The notes under the pieces: model-generated
Databases searched by the model: none
What the model saw: the letters and a program-made list of their open reading frames with translations, nothing else
Told to the model about the DNA's origin: nothing
Source of the DNA: Pinus tabuliformis
Taxonomy: Eukaryota > Streptophyta > Pinopsida > Pinales > Pinaceae
Reading direction: 5' to 3'
Assembly: GCA_031772625.1 (NCBI GenBank)
Contig: CM062813.1
Location: 697,200,420-697,264,419 of the forward strand
Length of the DNA stretch: 64,000 nt
Translations under genes and position numbers: made by a program
Shown here: in pieces, positions 1-11,121 of the stretch
How positions within the stretch are numbered: position 1 is the stretch's first letter
Layout of the letters: each line of letters starts with the position of its first letter

Positions 1-173
1 AGCGCTAACAGTTAGCATGATGGAAATCTTGTTCAGTTTTTGCCCAATGAGGCTGTGACAAGTTTCACTTCAGGATTCACCAGTTTAGTTGCATGAAGGT
101 GAAATTGCCCAATGTCCTCCAAGGTGGAATTATTGGTTCATGGTGAATATTATGTGAATTGTATTTTTTTTAG

Positions 174-174
<1 letters not shown>

Positions 175-219
<45 letters not shown>
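175..219. repeat. (TA)n microsatellite
   Basis: An almost uninterrupted run of alternating T and A, followed by further AT-rich sequence. Simple-sequence DNA with no coding content. Confidence 0.95.
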
Positions 220-223
<4 letters not shown>

Positions 224-340
224 CAATATCACATAATTCCGAACTATATAAATCCGCATATACATATATATTATTGGTGCATTTTAAATGTGTTGTGGTT
301 TGTCCAAAGTCCAAATATATTCATGGTGGCAAAATATTAA

Positions 341-480
341 GGGACGGGCGGAGGGCGGGTCGAACCCGTGACCTCCCCCTCCCAACTCCAATACATGACC
401 AAGGGCTAGCGCTAAATGGATAAGCGCAATTAGCGCCACTAATCTTGTTTAGAACTAATTAATTCGTAAATTAAGATGGC
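341..480 (-). mobile_element. Possible tRNA-derived SINE head
   Basis: On the minus strand GGGTTCGACCC (357-367) matches the RNA polymerase III B box. About 31 bases upstream (399-414) lies TAGCGCTAGCCCTTGG, which loosely resembles an A box. This spacing is normal for a tRNA gene or a tRNA-derived SINE. I cannot fold a clean cloverleaf, see no anticodon arm and cannot find target duplications, so a tRNA gene is unlikely and the SINE call is tentative. The outer limits are guesses. Confidence 0.28.
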
Positions 481-634
481 AACAGTTTTGGAGGCACGCC
501 AAATTCGGCGGGATTTCCAATTTTGGCAGTGCTAACTAGAGTCTTCTTCAGTTTTAGTGGGGTTTCCTAGGGAAAAATTGATTGAAGCATATCTTGAGCA
601 ATTTTCGACCAAATTGAACTCAGAAAGAGGTGTT

Positions 635-831
635 CTTGGCTAATTTGGACATTTTGAACTCATTGTTACAGATTTCATAGGCAATAGAATACTTCTATAG
701 GTGATTTTGCCACAGGAAAGTTCAGGGAAGCCTAGGGCCACCAGGGAAGGAGGTCATGCCCAGCTCAACCAGAGTCAGTTTTCAGAGATCTAATAGTCAT
801 TTTTGGCTAATTTGACATTTTGAACACATTG
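635..831. repeat. Short direct duplication in non-coding DNA
   Basis: The stretch around 635-665 (TTGGCTAATTTGGACATTTT and following bases) recurs at about 801-831 with a few changes, roughly 166 bases apart. Otherwise positions 1-1207 hold no convincing ORF. They are AT-rich and may be the spacer upstream of the extra ORF of a gypsy relic. The ORF on the minus strand here has no recognisable content. Confidence 0.4.
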
Positions 832-1207
832 GTGCATGTATCAGGAGCCATAGATCTTTGTAAACAACATTGTTTCCACATTGAGCTAATACAGGGGCCC
901 AAGCCATGGAAGTTGGACCAAGGAGATGTAGCCCAGGAGGGCTGAACTCCTTCATAAAAATATTGTGTTAATGTGTCCCTTTGATGGTTTGCTGCACTGT
1001 ACATGTTTGATGTTCAATATTTGTTTTTGAAGCTATTTTTCTCATGAATGTATTTTTAAACTTAAGGAAATTTACCTGATTGTATGCACAAAAAGCTATT
1101 GAAACCTCAGCACAAAGAGAAATAAGTATGCACATATTTATAAATATGTAATTGTTATTAGCACAAAAAACTAATCATACAAAAATAGATCAGGGCATCA
1201 TTGTTAA

Positions 1208-1735
1208 ATTAGAGCCCAACAAAGTAAAATTCCTTTAGGCATATCCTCATGTCAAGGATTAGTTGCAGCAATGGGGCTAGCTCATTTTTTTGCAAAATTC
1301 AATGGGCAAGAGACAGAGGTCACAAAATCCTTTGCACGAGCTTTTGATGGAGTAGAGGTAGAAATTGGTGATATCAAACTCATACATACAGATTCCATAA
1401 TGGCAAAAGCTACAAAATCGCCCAGGTCTACTTCAAGGAGAAAGAATGGAAAGTCTTCCTTAGAGACCCATGTATGGATACTTCTATTTTCAAAAAGTGG
1501 GTACCAATGACTGCATTGAGAACTAAATGGAGGAATTTGTTGTTGATCATTCAAAAATTTTAAACTTGCGAAGGGAGATATGGCATCATGTTCTTCTACC
1601 ATGTTCGTCTCTTACTGCATTTTATTGATGGAAATGAATTGAATTTACCATACTTCTTACTCTGTAGTCTTAATAAAATGGCTTCTAATGTACAACGAGA
1701 GTAAAAACCCCTGACATTTCCCTCTATCATCATGG
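1208..1735 (+). pseudogene. Retroelement extra ORF, N-terminal domain (copy 2, broken)
   Basis: The frame runs through GLVAAMGLAHFFAKFNG, a region with F..AFDG...EIGD, and then needs a one-base frameshift near 1415-1425. It continues as FKEKEWKVFL..., W..LLLIIQKF, a stop, TCEGRYGI, YHVRLL and NLPYFLLCSLNKM. The same series, in the same order, occurs on the minus strand at 7613-8107 and just downstream (KFNG, HFKEKGW, LVLIIQKYFTC, YLYHIKLL, and the INIP...SLTKM region). So this is a diverged copy of the same protein family. The family is unnamed to me. It is somewhat reminiscent of plant transposon-associated domains with F..NF..G and AL.LP motifs, but I cannot confirm that. Not functional, because of the frameshift and stops. 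Confidence 0.6.
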
Positions 1736-1815
1736 ATTAATGAAAATCCTCATTGAAGCACATTTAAGAGCTAGAGGAGACAATTGACAAAGCCTTTTTC
1801 TCTGCATCACTTTAT

Positions 1816-2764
1816 AGAAGTACAAGAGGAAGAAATGGGTACAAATATTAGAAGGATTCGGCATAGAATAGCCTCAAAACCTAACCCTAAAACTGTTAAT
1901 GAAGAAGAGTGCTTGACTATTGATGAAGTATAACAAATGGAAATCCCACTAGATCTACCAGAATTTGACACTCCTCTTTGCCAGTTCTTGGAAAAGATTA
2001 GACAGAAAAATGAAAAAGAAAATATTAGGAGAAAGAAAGCCAACAAAAGTGTCAAGCCACCTAAAGAGAAAGAAGTGAAACCAGAAGACAGAGAACAAAT
2101 GAAAACAAGCAAAATAAAAAGCATCCAAAACACAGAAGGACCAGAGGTAAAATTGAGGAGAAGAAGACAAATTTTTAAACATTTAAGCATACGGTTACCA
2201 TAAGTATTTGACCTTAACGAAGGAGATCATAACATCAGTGAAGAGGCCAAAGCATCACCTTATTATCAAACTCCAAGTTTGACAAGGAAGACACCAAAGA
2301 TTGACCCATTTCAACAACAAATCTATGATAATGTAGAATCCCTGAAGAAAAGAGCACAACAAAAGGAAAACTCTCCTTCCCAAAATCAAGATGAGGATGC
2401 TTTCAATGAAAAAATTCCTCTCCCTAATGGTATTGATAAAAAATATTACAGAATTGAAGATGCTTTAAAACTAGACATATATGAGTTAAAAGTATTAAAC
2501 AAACATCTGAAACAAGAGCATGAGGCAGTAAAGGCACGAAACAAAATCCTGAGGACTCAAAATGATAACATACTCTTGCACTTATGCCACTGGTATAATA
2601 AGAACAAGAAACTCAAGGTTAACAACAAGTTCCCTAGAAACAAAGTTAGAGGGTTACAAAGCAAGATTCTAATGAAGAAACCAAGGGCCGCATTCAGTAT
2701 TGAGAAAAGAAAGAGGAGCACTAGTTTGGATGTCTTAGTGTTGGCCTCAGAGATAGTGCACTAA
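1816..2764 (+). pseudogene. Retroelement extra ORF, coiled-coil half (copy 2, broken)
   Basis: One frame is readable from about 1816 to the TAA at 2762-2764, broken by stops near 1930 and at 2201-2203. It starts with GTNIRRIRHRIASKPNP, continues into a very Lys/Glu-rich stretch (about 1990-2190), and then a helical, heptad-like region (KVLNKHLKQEHEAVKARNKI and following). It ends in a basic tail. Order and character match the 6851-7366 product on the other strand, which starts NSPSYPRTRSKNK and ends in a Lys/Glu/Asn coiled coil. No signal peptide or membrane segment is visible. It is followed within about 60 bases by a polypurine tract and LTR start, so it is the last ORF of a plus-strand gypsy-type element whose gag-pol is not in this window. 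Confidence 0.6.
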
Positions 2765-2820
2765 ATAAAGGACTTCGAAAATTTTGAAGTTTTGATGCAT
2801 GAGGACATGCAAAACCCTCG

Positions 2821-2834
2821 GTGTGGGGGAATTT
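2821..2834 (+). promoter_or_regulatory. Polypurine tract of the left gypsy relic
   Basis: GTGTGGGGGAATTT directly precedes a TG (2835). The upstream motif GCATGAGGACATGC (about 2799-2812) is also found upstream of the PPT of the 5328-17447 element (minus strand, near 6659-6672). The two are therefore related 3' ends. The PPT primes plus-strand DNA synthesis. Confidence 0.5.
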
Positions 2835-5259
2835 TGAAGTCCAAAATTGTCCTCTTTTTTTACAACCCTTTTTCCTTCCTTTCCACGTTTTTCCATAATA
2901 ATTTTATTGCAGTTTCAAGCTAAAAGGTCATCTTAGACATGCCCAAACATCCAAAAAGGTATCTATCATCCATGATTTATAATCCATTTTTTCTTTATGA
3001 AATTTAATCAACACATTCCTATAGCTACCGAATTGCACTCATTCTGTAGCTAATTGATGATTATGCAACTACATCCATGATTAGACAGGTTCCATAGCAT
3101 TGGAAAAGGAATAAAGGACACAGATAGATGGAAAATGATCGACACATGGATGTCCACCTATCATAGCGATCTAGCAAGCCACTCGGTTCAAGAGATCTCA
3201 CGTTCAAACTAGAAGTCAACTCTGGTTATGACACTCCAACGATGCGCAAAATTTGAAGAAGGTTCGTGGCGCTTTTAAAGGAGCATGGGAGTTGCTGAGC
3301 AGAGTTCGAAGCTAATGTATCAATTTAAATCTCTCATGATTTTCTCTCTCAGTAGAAAATCATGAGAAGAAAGACTGTAATTTTGATTTCATTTCTTAGC
3401 TTTCATATTAAAAACTTACCTCTCGACTTATGAATCTTATGAAAATTATCTAATAAGTGAGTATAAAACGCCGTGAGGCGAAAAAATAGATAATTATTAT
3501 CCCCGTTAATTTCCGCAATTGTTTTTTGTTGAAGACTTCTGCATTTAGTATAAATACTTTGCTCTTCGGCTACCAATGTGTGGCTAAGTGATTTGATATT
3601 TAATTGTGTACTTACACTCAACAAGAGGGACCCCTGGAGAGCTGTAAGACTAGATTAGCTTTTGATTATGTTCATTTCAATTCATTAGATGAATAACTCT
3701 TTCTTCACTGAAATTCGTTGATGATTTTAATTAGTATTTTGTCTATCGATTTCTAGTTTAATTCTCAATATTTTGAATAGGTCGAGTGCTCATAAAAAGA
3801 CAAAAACATTTTATTTTTACAGTTCATTTCATTCAACATTTTCATTCAGTAATTCAATTGATTTTTGTCAGTGATTTCATGAATGATGGATAGGGAAATT
3901 CTAAAGTATAACTGCGCACACTAGTAATCCTTTGAAGTTATAATTCAGTTGATATTTTGTTGAAGAAGTCTGATTTCGATTTATTTCTTTTTGTCAAGAA
4001 GAATAGAATTTCAATTTGCAAAAGTAGTTAGAATATTTTGATTTCTTGCAATTAGAAGTAAAATTTCCATTCTAAAATTAGAATAGACTTTTCAATTCAG
4101 TACCAATTAGGGTGAATTTTGATTCTTGTTGTAGTTCAGTTCAAATAGAGTAATTTTGAATTCATGTTGCAATAGATTAAATTTCAATTCAGTCTAATAA
4201 TTAGAATCTTTACTTGATTTTGCCTTGAAGTTTTATTTGCTTTGAAAAGAGTAATTTTAATGGACAGAACATGTGCATAGAGATATTTTGATTTAATCTA
4301 ACCTCATTCATATCTAGATCAATTTCATCTTTTAAAATAAAAAATAGAACTCCTAGCATATATTGTGCACATGCACTTCATAAGTACATGAACCTTGGTT
4401 GACAATTAATGAAATAATTTAACCATCAATTAAATTACAAATTACAAAGCAGCATCCTATAGCCAAAAGGGGAGAAATCTAACCATCATAATCCATGTTA
4501 CATTATCTGGCCAAGCCTAGTACAATTAGAAGAATGAGTATTCAGAAAGGCATTAGGGAGAAAAAGCATTAAGAGAAACAACATTAAGCCAAACAAAACA
4601 TCTAGAGAAAAATCACCAAGCTAACAACCAAATGATCTAGAAGCAAAAACAATTATTTATATAATATTGATCTTTGTCATTGCACTCTTGGGAATCTTTG
4701 TCCAACTCACTTACCCAACTTACCCTGATGAGTTGTCAACTCTCATGCCAGATCATAACCAAATGCTTAACCATAACAAGCCAAATTGCAGCCATCTGAT
4801 TACCTGCAACTAACTGACCATACTAATTGAGAGTGTGATGTTGACAACGACATATTTCTATTGCGTCATGGTCCTCGTTTCTTCTAGCATAAATCCACAC
4901 GGTATGTCATACATATTCGTGACATGTTTGTTTACTTTTGTACTACATGTAGTGTCCACCAAACTTTGCCACACGTGGTATACCCTTTCTCCTCCTTATT
5001 GCACAGTTTCTCCACACTTAGCTAAATTTTCAAAATTCCCCCCTTTTCTACCTTGGCCCCAACATACATCAATCTAAGAATAATTAGTATGTCCCCATAT
5101 TAATTTCTTGGTTTGTGTGGGAATGTATATCCAATGATGTGACAATTGTGGCCACAGACATTCTTCATTTCCTTTAGTTGTGTTGAACACTTCTATAAAC
5201 CACTGGTTAATGCAATACAACATACAAAAGACAAAAACAAACTATCCACTAATAATGAA
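2835..5259 (+). mobile_element. LTR start of left gypsy relic, then unassigned AT-rich DNA
   Basis: TGAAGTCCAAAATTG at 2835 follows the PPT as an LTR should. The right end of the LTR could not be fixed, because no second copy lies in the window. The rest up to 5259 is AT-rich with repeated ATTTTGAATTC-like words (about 3950-4250). The small ORFs at 3403-3624 and 4835-5077 have no recognisable features. I see no gene here. Confidence 0.35.
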
Positions 5260-5327
5260 TGTGACACCCTCCTCCCACATTTACCCACGCTAACTGATCG
5301 ACCAGGGTAAACATGTGACGAAGAGTT
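5260..5327 (-). mobile_element. Fragment of chromovirus 3' LTR
   Basis: These 68 bases align without gaps to 26594-26661, the PBS-proximal end of the chromovirus 5' LTR (TGTRACACCCTCCTCCCAC at one end, GTGAC.AAGAGTT at the other). At 5328 the match stops and an unrelated TG-starting LTR begins. In the intact LTR the sequence continues past GAGTT. The 5328-17447 element therefore inserted into this LTR, with GAGTT (5323-5327) as the likely left target duplication. Confidence 0.8.
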
Positions 5328-6635
5328 TGTTAGCTCAATTTATTGTGTAAATTAAGGCATGTATTTTACTATCAATCCAGGTTGGTAATCTTAGAAGCAA
5401 ACCACAATTTATGGATTTTTGGATAAGAAATAATATAGAAAGTAGGTATGAGAACAGAAGTGCATATTACAAATATAAATCATTCTACACAACTAAGAAA
5501 AAACATTTAAGTCTATTTCATAAAAGCATACATGATTGGTCAATGAAATTAGACTATTTTAGAAAAACAAGGAAGAGGCTTTTCTCAAAGAGCCTGGTTG
5601 TCCGTCCTCAATATTTCTATAATGGCATTGCCAATATGTAAGTAAGCATAATAAAATGTAATGAAAGCATATGAATTTAATCTAAGAAAGCTTGAAAGAA
5701 GTGAATCTTGTTCAATCTTAGTCCTAGCTCACGAAGAAGAGGCTATTTTCTAGGAGACCTGGTTTTCCTTCCACATTCAAGCTAATTACTAAAAGAAAGC
5801 AATCTTCACTTAACACATGGCCATAAAATGAATTCACATTAAATATATTTACAAATATTTACAACAGATGAATATAAAAAACATGGAGAATTACACTAAC
5901 ATATGCACAAATATGAACATCATACAACAAAGTGTACTTAGTTTGACATGGGGGGCTTCCAACCTTGCTGGTACATTGTTAAAACACTCAACTACAACAA
6001 CTCATTCACTCCAGAAAACAAAAAGAAATAATGAAACAAAAGCTTTGTCTTCAATTATCTCAAAATAATAATCTTCAAGTTTTTCTACATGTTCTAACTA
6101 TGAATGTCTCTCTTTAAATAGGCAAAATAATAACCATATAAGCTAAAAAGTCTGAAACAACCATCATTAATGTTATCCCACTTCATCAGGTTGAAGCCAT
6201 CCATTAGTTACAAGAAATTTGGAAGAATTCAAACAAAAAAAAACCCTAAAACTGCCCCTTTTTAATAGGGATTTTTAGGTGACAGGTCAAGTTTGACCAG
6301 CGTTGACTGAGCCTGTATTTGCTCAGTTTGACCGAATTAATAGATGTTCATCCATATGTGGTTCCTAAGCTTTCCAAATATGTATTCAGCTCGCACCCAA
6401 GTGTCCTGCACATATCACTTTAATGGAGCTATTACGAGATTTTTTAATGCAGTCTAAAATTAATTTTAAAACCCAATTTTTACAAAAAAATTCTAAAAAT
6501 TGAAAAACTTAATCTAATTACCTGAATATGCAAAATAAGGGTAAAATGAATCATATGTAAGTGGAATAGGGTGGAATATGATGGTAAGTAAGTGGGTTTG
6601 TGATAAACAAAAATGACCAAAATTGAGGGCCAACA
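5328..6635 (-). repeat. 3' LTR of the nested gypsy element
   Basis: It starts TGTTAGCTCAATTTATTG and ends GAGGGCCAACA in plus orientation. On its own strand it therefore reads TGTTGGCCC...CTAACA, with short inverted ends. It matches 16209-17447 closely along its length, apart from a small indel near 5850-5870. The small plus-strand ORFs inside (5411-5641, 5868-6068) recur in the other LTR but look like chance ORFs. The LTR carries the element's promoter and polyadenylation signals, which I could not place exactly. Confidence 0.88.
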
Positions 6636-6646
6636 TCTCCCCCTTG
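6636..6646 (-). promoter_or_regulatory. Polypurine tract
   Basis: On the minus strand CAAGGGGGAGA lies immediately before TGTTGG, the first bases of the 3' LTR. Sequence and position are typical of a plus-strand primer. Confidence 0.8.
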
Positions 6647-6850
6647 TTGATGTTCAAGCATGTCCTCATGCTTGCTTCCTTAGTTTGGACTTTCTGGGTG
6701 TTGATGCCCCTGTTGTACCTATACCTGTACATGTAGCCTCTTCTTGTGTAGCTTGAAGTAGAATATAAATGCCCTCATGTTCCCCTACTTTGTAGATGGC
6801 AACGTTTACTTTTTGTTTTTCATATTTGTATTGCCATAGTTTCTTCTCTT

Positions 6851-7366
6851 TTAGCCATCTATAAGCTTGTTTTGAAAAGTTTCAAGATTTTTGACTTGAT
6901 TTTCCAACTTCTTTTTCTCTTTGGCCATGTTGTTGTTGTTTTCCCTGTACATCTTGTTTTCCTTCTTCAAGTGTCTTTCCATGATTTTGCTATCCCTTAT
7001 CTCATCAGTGAACTCTGATATTTTCTTCAGATCTTCCTCATTATGAAAATTTTCCTTTACCTCTTTAGCATATGAATGTGATGAAGTGGCTTCTACCCAA
7101 GGATCCTCAAAATAAGAGCCTTTTTCTATAGGCTCTTCCCGAGCTTCCTCCTCCAATATTTGTATGATTTCATCGATTTGTTTCGATGTTTGTAGATGTT
7201 CTTTCTCAACAATCTCAAGTTCCGGGTTTTTCTCTTGGTTACTTGGTCCTTCTTGTGATCTCCTTTTTGGTTTCCTTGGAATGGACAAAAATGGTTTTTC
7301 TTTTTCCACCATAACACTATCTTGTTTATTTTTAGATCTTGTCCTAGGATATGAAGGGGAATTCAT
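6851..7366 (-). pseudogene. Extra ORF, coiled-coil half (copy 1)
   Basis: An open stretch of 171 codons between integrase and the 3' LTR, in the sense orientation. It begins NSPSYPRTRSKNKQ, is rich in Lys, Glu and Asn, and its last 60-70 residues look like a coiled coil (ERHLKKENKMYRENNNNM and following, ending NLETFQNKLIDG). The frame continues upstream (7367-7612) through ...KKLVQYQVRNKGTHWKEFL..., with stops, to the N-terminal domain at 7613-8107. It is probably the C-terminal half of one protein. The position is where env-like ORFs sit in Athila elements, but there is no hydrophobic segment or signal peptide, so an envelope role is not supported. Function unknown. Confidence 0.55.
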
Positions 7367-7612
7367 AATTCTTTTTGTAATATGTAGCTACTCAAGCCTT
7401 TCTTCATTCCCTATTTCATGTTCTTCAAAGTTATTTTTGGCCAAGAACTCCTTCCAGTGTGTCCCTTTGTTTCTCACTTGATATTGAACAAGTTTTTTAA
7501 TCAACCCACAATGTTATTGAGCTTTTATTTTGCTTTTGGCTCCTTCTATCATTTTAGTCAAGCTCTTTGAAAAGAATTAAGGGATGTTGATTTTGCAGTC
7601 TCATTTAATATG

Positions 7613-8107
7613 TTATAGCAATTTTATATGATAGAGGTAGACTATGTTGTGCCTATTGTCACAAGTGAAATATTTCTGGATGATTAGAACTAATTCTGAC
7701 CAAGGCTCCCTGAACCAATCCCTTTGAATTCCTTTTGATCTATCAAAGGTGCCTTTCCTCTGTTTTTCTAGGAAAAAGGTCCATCCTTTCTCCTTAAAAT
7801 GCAACCCCTTGTGATATTCTTCCCCTTCTAAAGGGAGTTCTAAAGCTTGAGATATAAATGTTGGGTTTATTGATATGGGAAGTTCACCCACCTTGGTTTT
7901 CCCATTTTCAAAATTTTTGATGAATTCCTGTGTAATCTTGTCATTATGGCCATTAAATTTCCTAAGGAATTCAAGTAATCCTGCTTGAAACAATTTTTCC
8001 ACTGCATCTTTACTCCAATTTTCTAGTTTGAAATCTCTGGGTTCCATTTTTGTTGCCATGTGCTCTGTATACCAATTAATATATCCTTGCCCAATAAATA
8101 ACCTCAT
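7613..8107 (-). pseudogene. Extra ORF, N-terminal domain (copy 1)
   Basis: Open for 164 codons. Visible landmarks are WSKDAVEKLFQAGLLEF, KFNGHNDKITQEF, the VGELPIS region, ALELPLEGEEYHKGLHFKEK, W.ELVLIIQKYFTC and YLYHIKLL. The homologous string occurs on the plus strand at 1208-1735. After the stop the matching frame goes on (N/INIP, FSKSLTKM) toward the coiled-coil half, so the original protein probably exceeded 400 residues. It lies about 2 kb downstream of integrase and before the PPT. This looks like a lineage-specific third ORF. No enzyme motif is recognised. Confidence 0.58.
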
Positions 8108-9780
8108 AAAAAATATATGATAGCAAAATATGCAACAAGAATTTTGGTAAATTTACTTACCAGTTCTCCTTAGCTTTAAAACAAATGAAACTACTCTCCT
8201 TGCTTTCAATTTCTGTGTCTTCTAAATGAAGAAGAGGAGAGAAAAAGAGATTGGTTGTGTAAAGACCCAAAACACAACAAAAAAATCTTCATTGTAAATA
8301 TCCTCTTTGTTCTGCAATTAGAGTTTTAAATCTTTTCGTTTTGCTTTCTTATGCAAAATATGAGAAAGAAAATGAACTTGTCTGTTCTAAAATATGCATG
8401 TTGTAAACATTCACTGTGCAAAATGTTTAACGAATTTTGCATGAAGAAATCATTGTTTGATACCTGAACTGGAAGAGGAACTTGTTGAAAACTATGTGTT
8501 AATGATTTCTCTTCCTGTTAGTCATATAGTTTAATTAAAACTATTTTCCTAACATCTCGAGAAATTGTTGATTTTACAGGTGGCAGGGGATTTTGAAGAC
8601 AACAATAGCAAAACAATTCCGGAACTGAAGTCTCATGTGACACATTTCAACAAAATCTGAAGTTCGATTTTCCAAATCGTTTTTTAACTGTTGAGGGGAC
8701 CGATGCTTACCTTCACTAGGAGTTCACTACGTAATTCAAGGGATTCTCTGCGTAATTCATGGCTTAGGTTGGAGCTTGGCACAAAATCTTCCTTCTTCAA
8801 AACACTGTTAAATTCCTCTTTAACTCTCCACGCTGCTCGGTGCTTCCCTTATTTCTCCATGCTTCTCTTGTTTTCTATGCAACACAGGGTCTTATGCTGC
8901 TCTTTTCACAATTTCCACGGCTCAATAATTTCTTTGATCAGAGCTTATGCAAAAAAATTTACAGCTTATTCTCTACAGCTCAAAGTATTCCTCTACGTCT
9001 CAGGACTGCGTGAATTCATTGTGTTTTTGAGTTGAATGAGCTATGATGACCATAGAGCATACCTTTGAAAATTTGACCGTTTTCGAATTGTCCCTTTGAT
9101 GTCGAATTTCGATGCTACCACACCATGATTTATGATTATGTACTCCTTCGACATTTGTTTAATTCAGACCTTAGGTTATGATTTACTTTTTATGCACTAT
9201 ACTCATACCTTCAACGCATTTTGTAAACTCATACCATACCATTATCCATTATGTCCACTTTCTATTGTTGTGTTTTTATCATTGTCTTTTGTCCTTTGTT
9301 TATCATATGTGTTCATGTATTTTATTTTAAAATGACCATATTTTAGGTCATTTTAAATCAAATATATTTACAATGATACTAACTTTTTTATTTTGATTTT
9401 GTAGATACATAACCTAATCTTTCTTGGTTGTATAGACAAATCAAAAGGAAGGGGATGTGGTCAACAAGATTAGTCAAAATTTGTAAATGATATGGTTGAG
9501 ATGTGAATATATGGTGGAATAATGAATGAATAAATGTGTAGGGTAATGATATAATGTATATGGCTAGGAATTTTCATATTCAAGTTTTTAAACTAAATTA
9601 TCAATCTTAGGAAAAAAAATCAAAATCAAAGGCTTTAAAAATGATTTTAAACTTACAGTACTTTCCTTTGATTTGATAGCTCATTACTCTTTTGTCATCA
9701 CTTGAATTTTCAAAATGAATTCTTGTCAATATTGGACTGTAGATAGATGTTTGTAGTTGCTTCAGGTCCCTTTGATGTTA
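8108..9780 (-). other. Spacer between integrase and extra ORF
   Basis: AT-rich, with no ORF of recognisable family on either strand. The plus-strand ORFs at 8691-9035 and 9132-9335 are low-complexity and antisense to the element. In such elements this region usually holds a splice acceptor or leader for the extra ORF, but I could not identify one with confidence. Confidence 0.4.
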
Positions 9781-9900
9781 ATTTTGTTCAGGTCCCTTAC
9801 TGATAAATGTTGATGCAGGTCCCTTTTGTATATAATATTGATTTTGTTCAGGTCCCTTACTGATACTTGTTGATGATGATGTTTTAGGTCCCTTCTGTAG
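9781..9900. repeat. 60-bp tandem repeat with AGGTCCCTT core
   Basis: 9781-9840 and 9841-9900 both begin ATTTTGTTCAGGTCCCTTAC and keep a 60-base period. A partial, more diverged unit precedes them (AGGTCCCTT at about 9764-9772). The AGGTCCCTT word appears several times. Such minisatellites are common in gypsy non-coding spacers. Confidence 0.8.
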
Positions 9901-10139
9901 AACAACTACTTGATATCAAACCATTGCATGGTTTGTTGATTTATTATGAATCTTCCCCCTTTCTGATCTTGAGACTTGTCCTCAAGTCTTTTAGATTTTG
10001 GAGAACGATAATGTAAAAATAAAAATGGAAAGAAAAACATGAAAGAGAATTCATATTGGCCAAACATTTTGGTTTTCCGATATGAATTCGAGTTTGGATT
10101 GTGCCAGTATCCTAGATTTTCACAACCAAACTCTTTTTT

Positions 10140-10782
10140 TTTTTTTTTTAAGTAGGGAAGGCATATTGCTATGCTTTTCTAGCACTCCTATATAATTGTC
10201 TTCGAAAACTGTTTTCAAAAAGTCTTCTCTGTTTATAGGCTTATGATAAACTTTTAGTCTATGACCATTAACCAGAAAAGAATTTGTTGCTTCATCAATT
10301 GTCTTTATCTTTACTGCTCCATTGTCAAAGATTTCTTCTATTTCATATGGCTCAAGCCAATGAGTAGTAAACTTTGCTTTGAAATCTTTGAACTTAGAGT
10401 CGAAAAGTAGTGCCCAGTCTCCTTTATGAAATATTTTATTTTTAATGAATTTGTCATGCCATTTGATTCTCTGCTATTGAACTAGAGATGTATGTTCTAT
10501 AGCTTGTTTTCTGATCTCATCTAGTTCATTGAGTTGCATTATTCTTTGTTGTTGTGCTTTTGTCAAGTCCAGTCCCAATTCTTCTGCAAGTTTATATGTA
10601 GGGATCTCAAATTCAATTGGCAACAAGACTTATTTTCCATAAACAAGTTGATAGGGGCTAAATCCAATAGTATTTTTCCATGTTATCCTATAAGCCCATA
10701 GTGCTTCATTCAACTTCTCTGACCAATATTTTCTATGCATGTTCATTGTTTTTGTCATGATGTTCTCAAGTACTTTGTTTTT
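10140..10782 (-). pseudogene. Integrase C-terminal region (broken)
   Basis: Read on the minus strand with several stops and frame changes, the sequence keeps recognisable gypsy integrase tail features: a region like W.EKLNEALWAYR, the ...NLFMENKSCCQLNLR... area where YKLVYGK.CHLPVE is expected, then GDWALLFDSKFK, LEPYEIEEIF and NGHRLK. It ends in a lysine-rich tail next to the T-run at 10138-10150. It follows the core domain directly. No chromodomain is visible. Confidence 0.55.
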
Positions 10783-11121
10783 TTATTCAACTTGTCCATT
10801 TTCTTGTGGGTGGTATGGAGTTGATTTCCTATGCTTGATCTTGTATTTCTTTGTTAGGTCTCGAACAAGCTTGGAGGTGAACTGTGTCCCTTGATCTGTG
10901 ACAATCTGCCTTGGAACTCCATATCTTACAAATATTTCTTGATAAAGAAAAGAAACTACTGCAGTTTCTGTTGCTTTTCTCATTGCTTTAGCCTCTGCCC
11001 ATTTTGTTACATAGTCAATACATACTAGGATGTACTTCTTACCATTTGATGGTGGGTTGATAAGACCCACAAAGTCAAGAGCCCATTGTTCAAATGGCTC
11101 TATGAGTACTTGTGGTTTCAA
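10783..11121 (-). pseudogene. Integrase catalytic core (rve family)
   Basis: 113 open codons of the retroviral integrase core fold. All three acidic catalytic positions can be placed: the Asp in WALDFVG, the Asp in VTDQGTQF and the Glu in the QENGQVE end. Other typical strings are IDYVTKWAEA and KSTPYHPQ. It inserts element cDNA into the host chromosome. The core itself is open, but the flanking domains are broken, so the enzyme cannot be made as a whole. Confidence 0.88.

Noticed and set aside
357..414. A tRNA gene
   Set aside because: The B box is good, but acceptor and anticodon arms do not pair convincingly.
1282..1602. Minus-strand 106-codon ORF
   Set aside because: Complement of the extra-ORF relic on the plus strand. 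The plus-strand reading has a homolog elsewhere in the window and this one does not.
1807..2190. Hydrophobic minus-strand ORFs that look like membrane proteins
   Set aside because: They are the complement of a Lys/Glu-rich coiled-coil frame (AAA/GAA codons read as Phe/Ser/Leu).
6851..8107. Calling the extra ORF an env gene
   Set aside because: The position fits, but no signal peptide, membrane segment or cleavage site is visible, so only an unnamed ORF is reported.
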